Below are positions 63,640 to 64,000 of a stretch of 64,000 bases of DNA, in pieces. The notes below the pieces were generated by a model, which saw only the letters and a program-made list of their open reading frames with translations, was not told where the DNA came from and did no database searches. This DNA is from Camarhynchus parvulus. Taxonomy: Eukaryota; Chordata; Aves; Passeriformes; Thraupidae. Position 1 is the stretch's first letter, and each line of letters opens with the position of its first letter. The position numbers and the translations under genes were made by a program. The stretch spans positions 46,633,376 to 46,697,375 of the forward strand of contig NC_044601.1 of NCBI RefSeq assembly GCF_901933205.1, given 5' to 3'.

Positions 63640-64000
63640 TAATCCAGCACTGCCTGTCTGCTGATGAACATACCTGCGTACGGCTTTACACCAGCAGTGA
63701 TCCTTGTTCAGCCCTTCAGCGCACCGGGGCACCATCCGCTCTCCTCCGTCTGTGCCCAAGCATCCTGGTGTCATTTTAGCGCTGCAGACAGGACACATGC
63801 TGCCACTCCTGCCGCTCCTGCCGCTCCTGCAGCTCTTCGTTAATAGGGCAGGGGAAGAAACGGCGCTGACGGCCTGGCTTCCTGCGGTGCGCGCGGGAGG
63901 CCGCGCACCGAGCCGCACCCAGCAGCGCCTCCCGCCGCAGGGCCGGCCCGCACCGCCCGCCAGCCTCCGCCCCGCCACCATCTTGTCTGCCCTCACGGCG
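63640..64000 (-). promoter_or_regulatory. CpG island at the right edge
   Basis: GC-rich, CpG-dense sequence begins at about 63660 and continues to the window end. On the minus strand GACAAGATGGTGGCGG (63970-63985) resembles a YY1 site (AAGATGGCGGC), which often lies just inside vertebrate transcription starts and fixes direction. The island therefore probably drives a minus-strand transcript, possibly with a divergent + strand partner beyond the edge. Confidence 0.65.
63674..63981 (-). CDS. Possible first exon of an unidentified minus-strand gene
   Basis: From ATG at 63981 (minus) an open frame runs 102 codons to a good donor CGCAG|GTATGT (exon last base 63674). It begins MVAGRRLAGG, has a (GRS)n stretch from a ccgctcctg triplication, then CPVCSAKMTPGCLG with further cysteines (PRCAE, DHCWC). 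An inner ATG at 63798 has A at -3 and would give a 41-codon start just before the cysteines. I do not recognise the product. In mammals ZBED3 lies on the opposite strand next to AGGF1, but this text does not resemble it. A 5' UTR or lncRNA exon is equally possible. Confidence 0.35.

Noticed and set aside
1..64000. CRISPR arrays, bacterial operons, phage or defence systems
   Set aside because: Sequence is vertebrate with split genes, CpG islands, CR1 and LTRs; no regularly spaced repeats or prokaryotic gene layout is present.

Overview
The window is vertebrate nuclear DNA, almost certainly from a bird and probably a passerine or close relative. Two neighbouring protein genes, each split by introns with GT-AG junctions, are recognisable by translation: the 3' end of CRHBP (corticotropin-releasing hormone binding protein) and the complete coding region of AGGF1 (angiogenic factor with G-patch and FHA domains 1). 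Both are on the + strand, in the CRHBP-AGGF1 order also known from mammals. The interspersed repeats are CR1 LINE fragments and solo LTRs of endogenous retroviruses, a typical avian repertoire.

Layout. 1-1.8 kb: the last two CRHBP exons and a poly(A) signal. 1.8-35.9 kb: a 34 kb intergenic desert with no convincing gene. It holds six CR1 fragments, one 657 bp solo LTR, several short tandem duplications, a 393/370 bp tandem duplication whose copies differ mostly by small indels, and simple repeats. 35.9-36.8 kb: a CpG island with the AGGF1 promoter, a 22-codon upstream ORF and exon 1. 36.4-60.2 kb: fourteen AGGF1 coding exons that join in frame into a 709-residue protein (human is 714) with coiled coil, OCRE, acidic linker, FHA and G-patch in the expected order. 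Introns 1, 3, 4 and 5 carry a CR1 fragment and LTRs. 60.2-61.1 kb: 3' UTR with three AATAAA signals. 61.1-62.96 kb: featureless intergenic DNA. 62.96-63.62 kb: a second solo LTR of the same family as the first, inverted, with a perfect 5 bp target-site duplication. 63.64-64.0 kb: a second CpG island that looks like the first exon of an unidentified minus-strand gene.

The two genes do not form a functional unit. CRHBP is a secreted binding protein that sequesters CRH-family peptides; AGGF1 is an angiogenic factor with domains typical of spliceosome-associated proteins. The most interesting items are a recursive-splice-like cryptic exon in AGGF1 intron 5 that would act as a poison exon, the strong-Kozak uORF ahead of AGGF1, the inverted near-identical LTR pair bracketing AGGF1, the tandem duplication that resembles an assembly artefact, and the uncharacterised minus-strand first exon at the right edge. 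I see no bacterial-type system, CRISPR array, rRNA or convincing tRNA.
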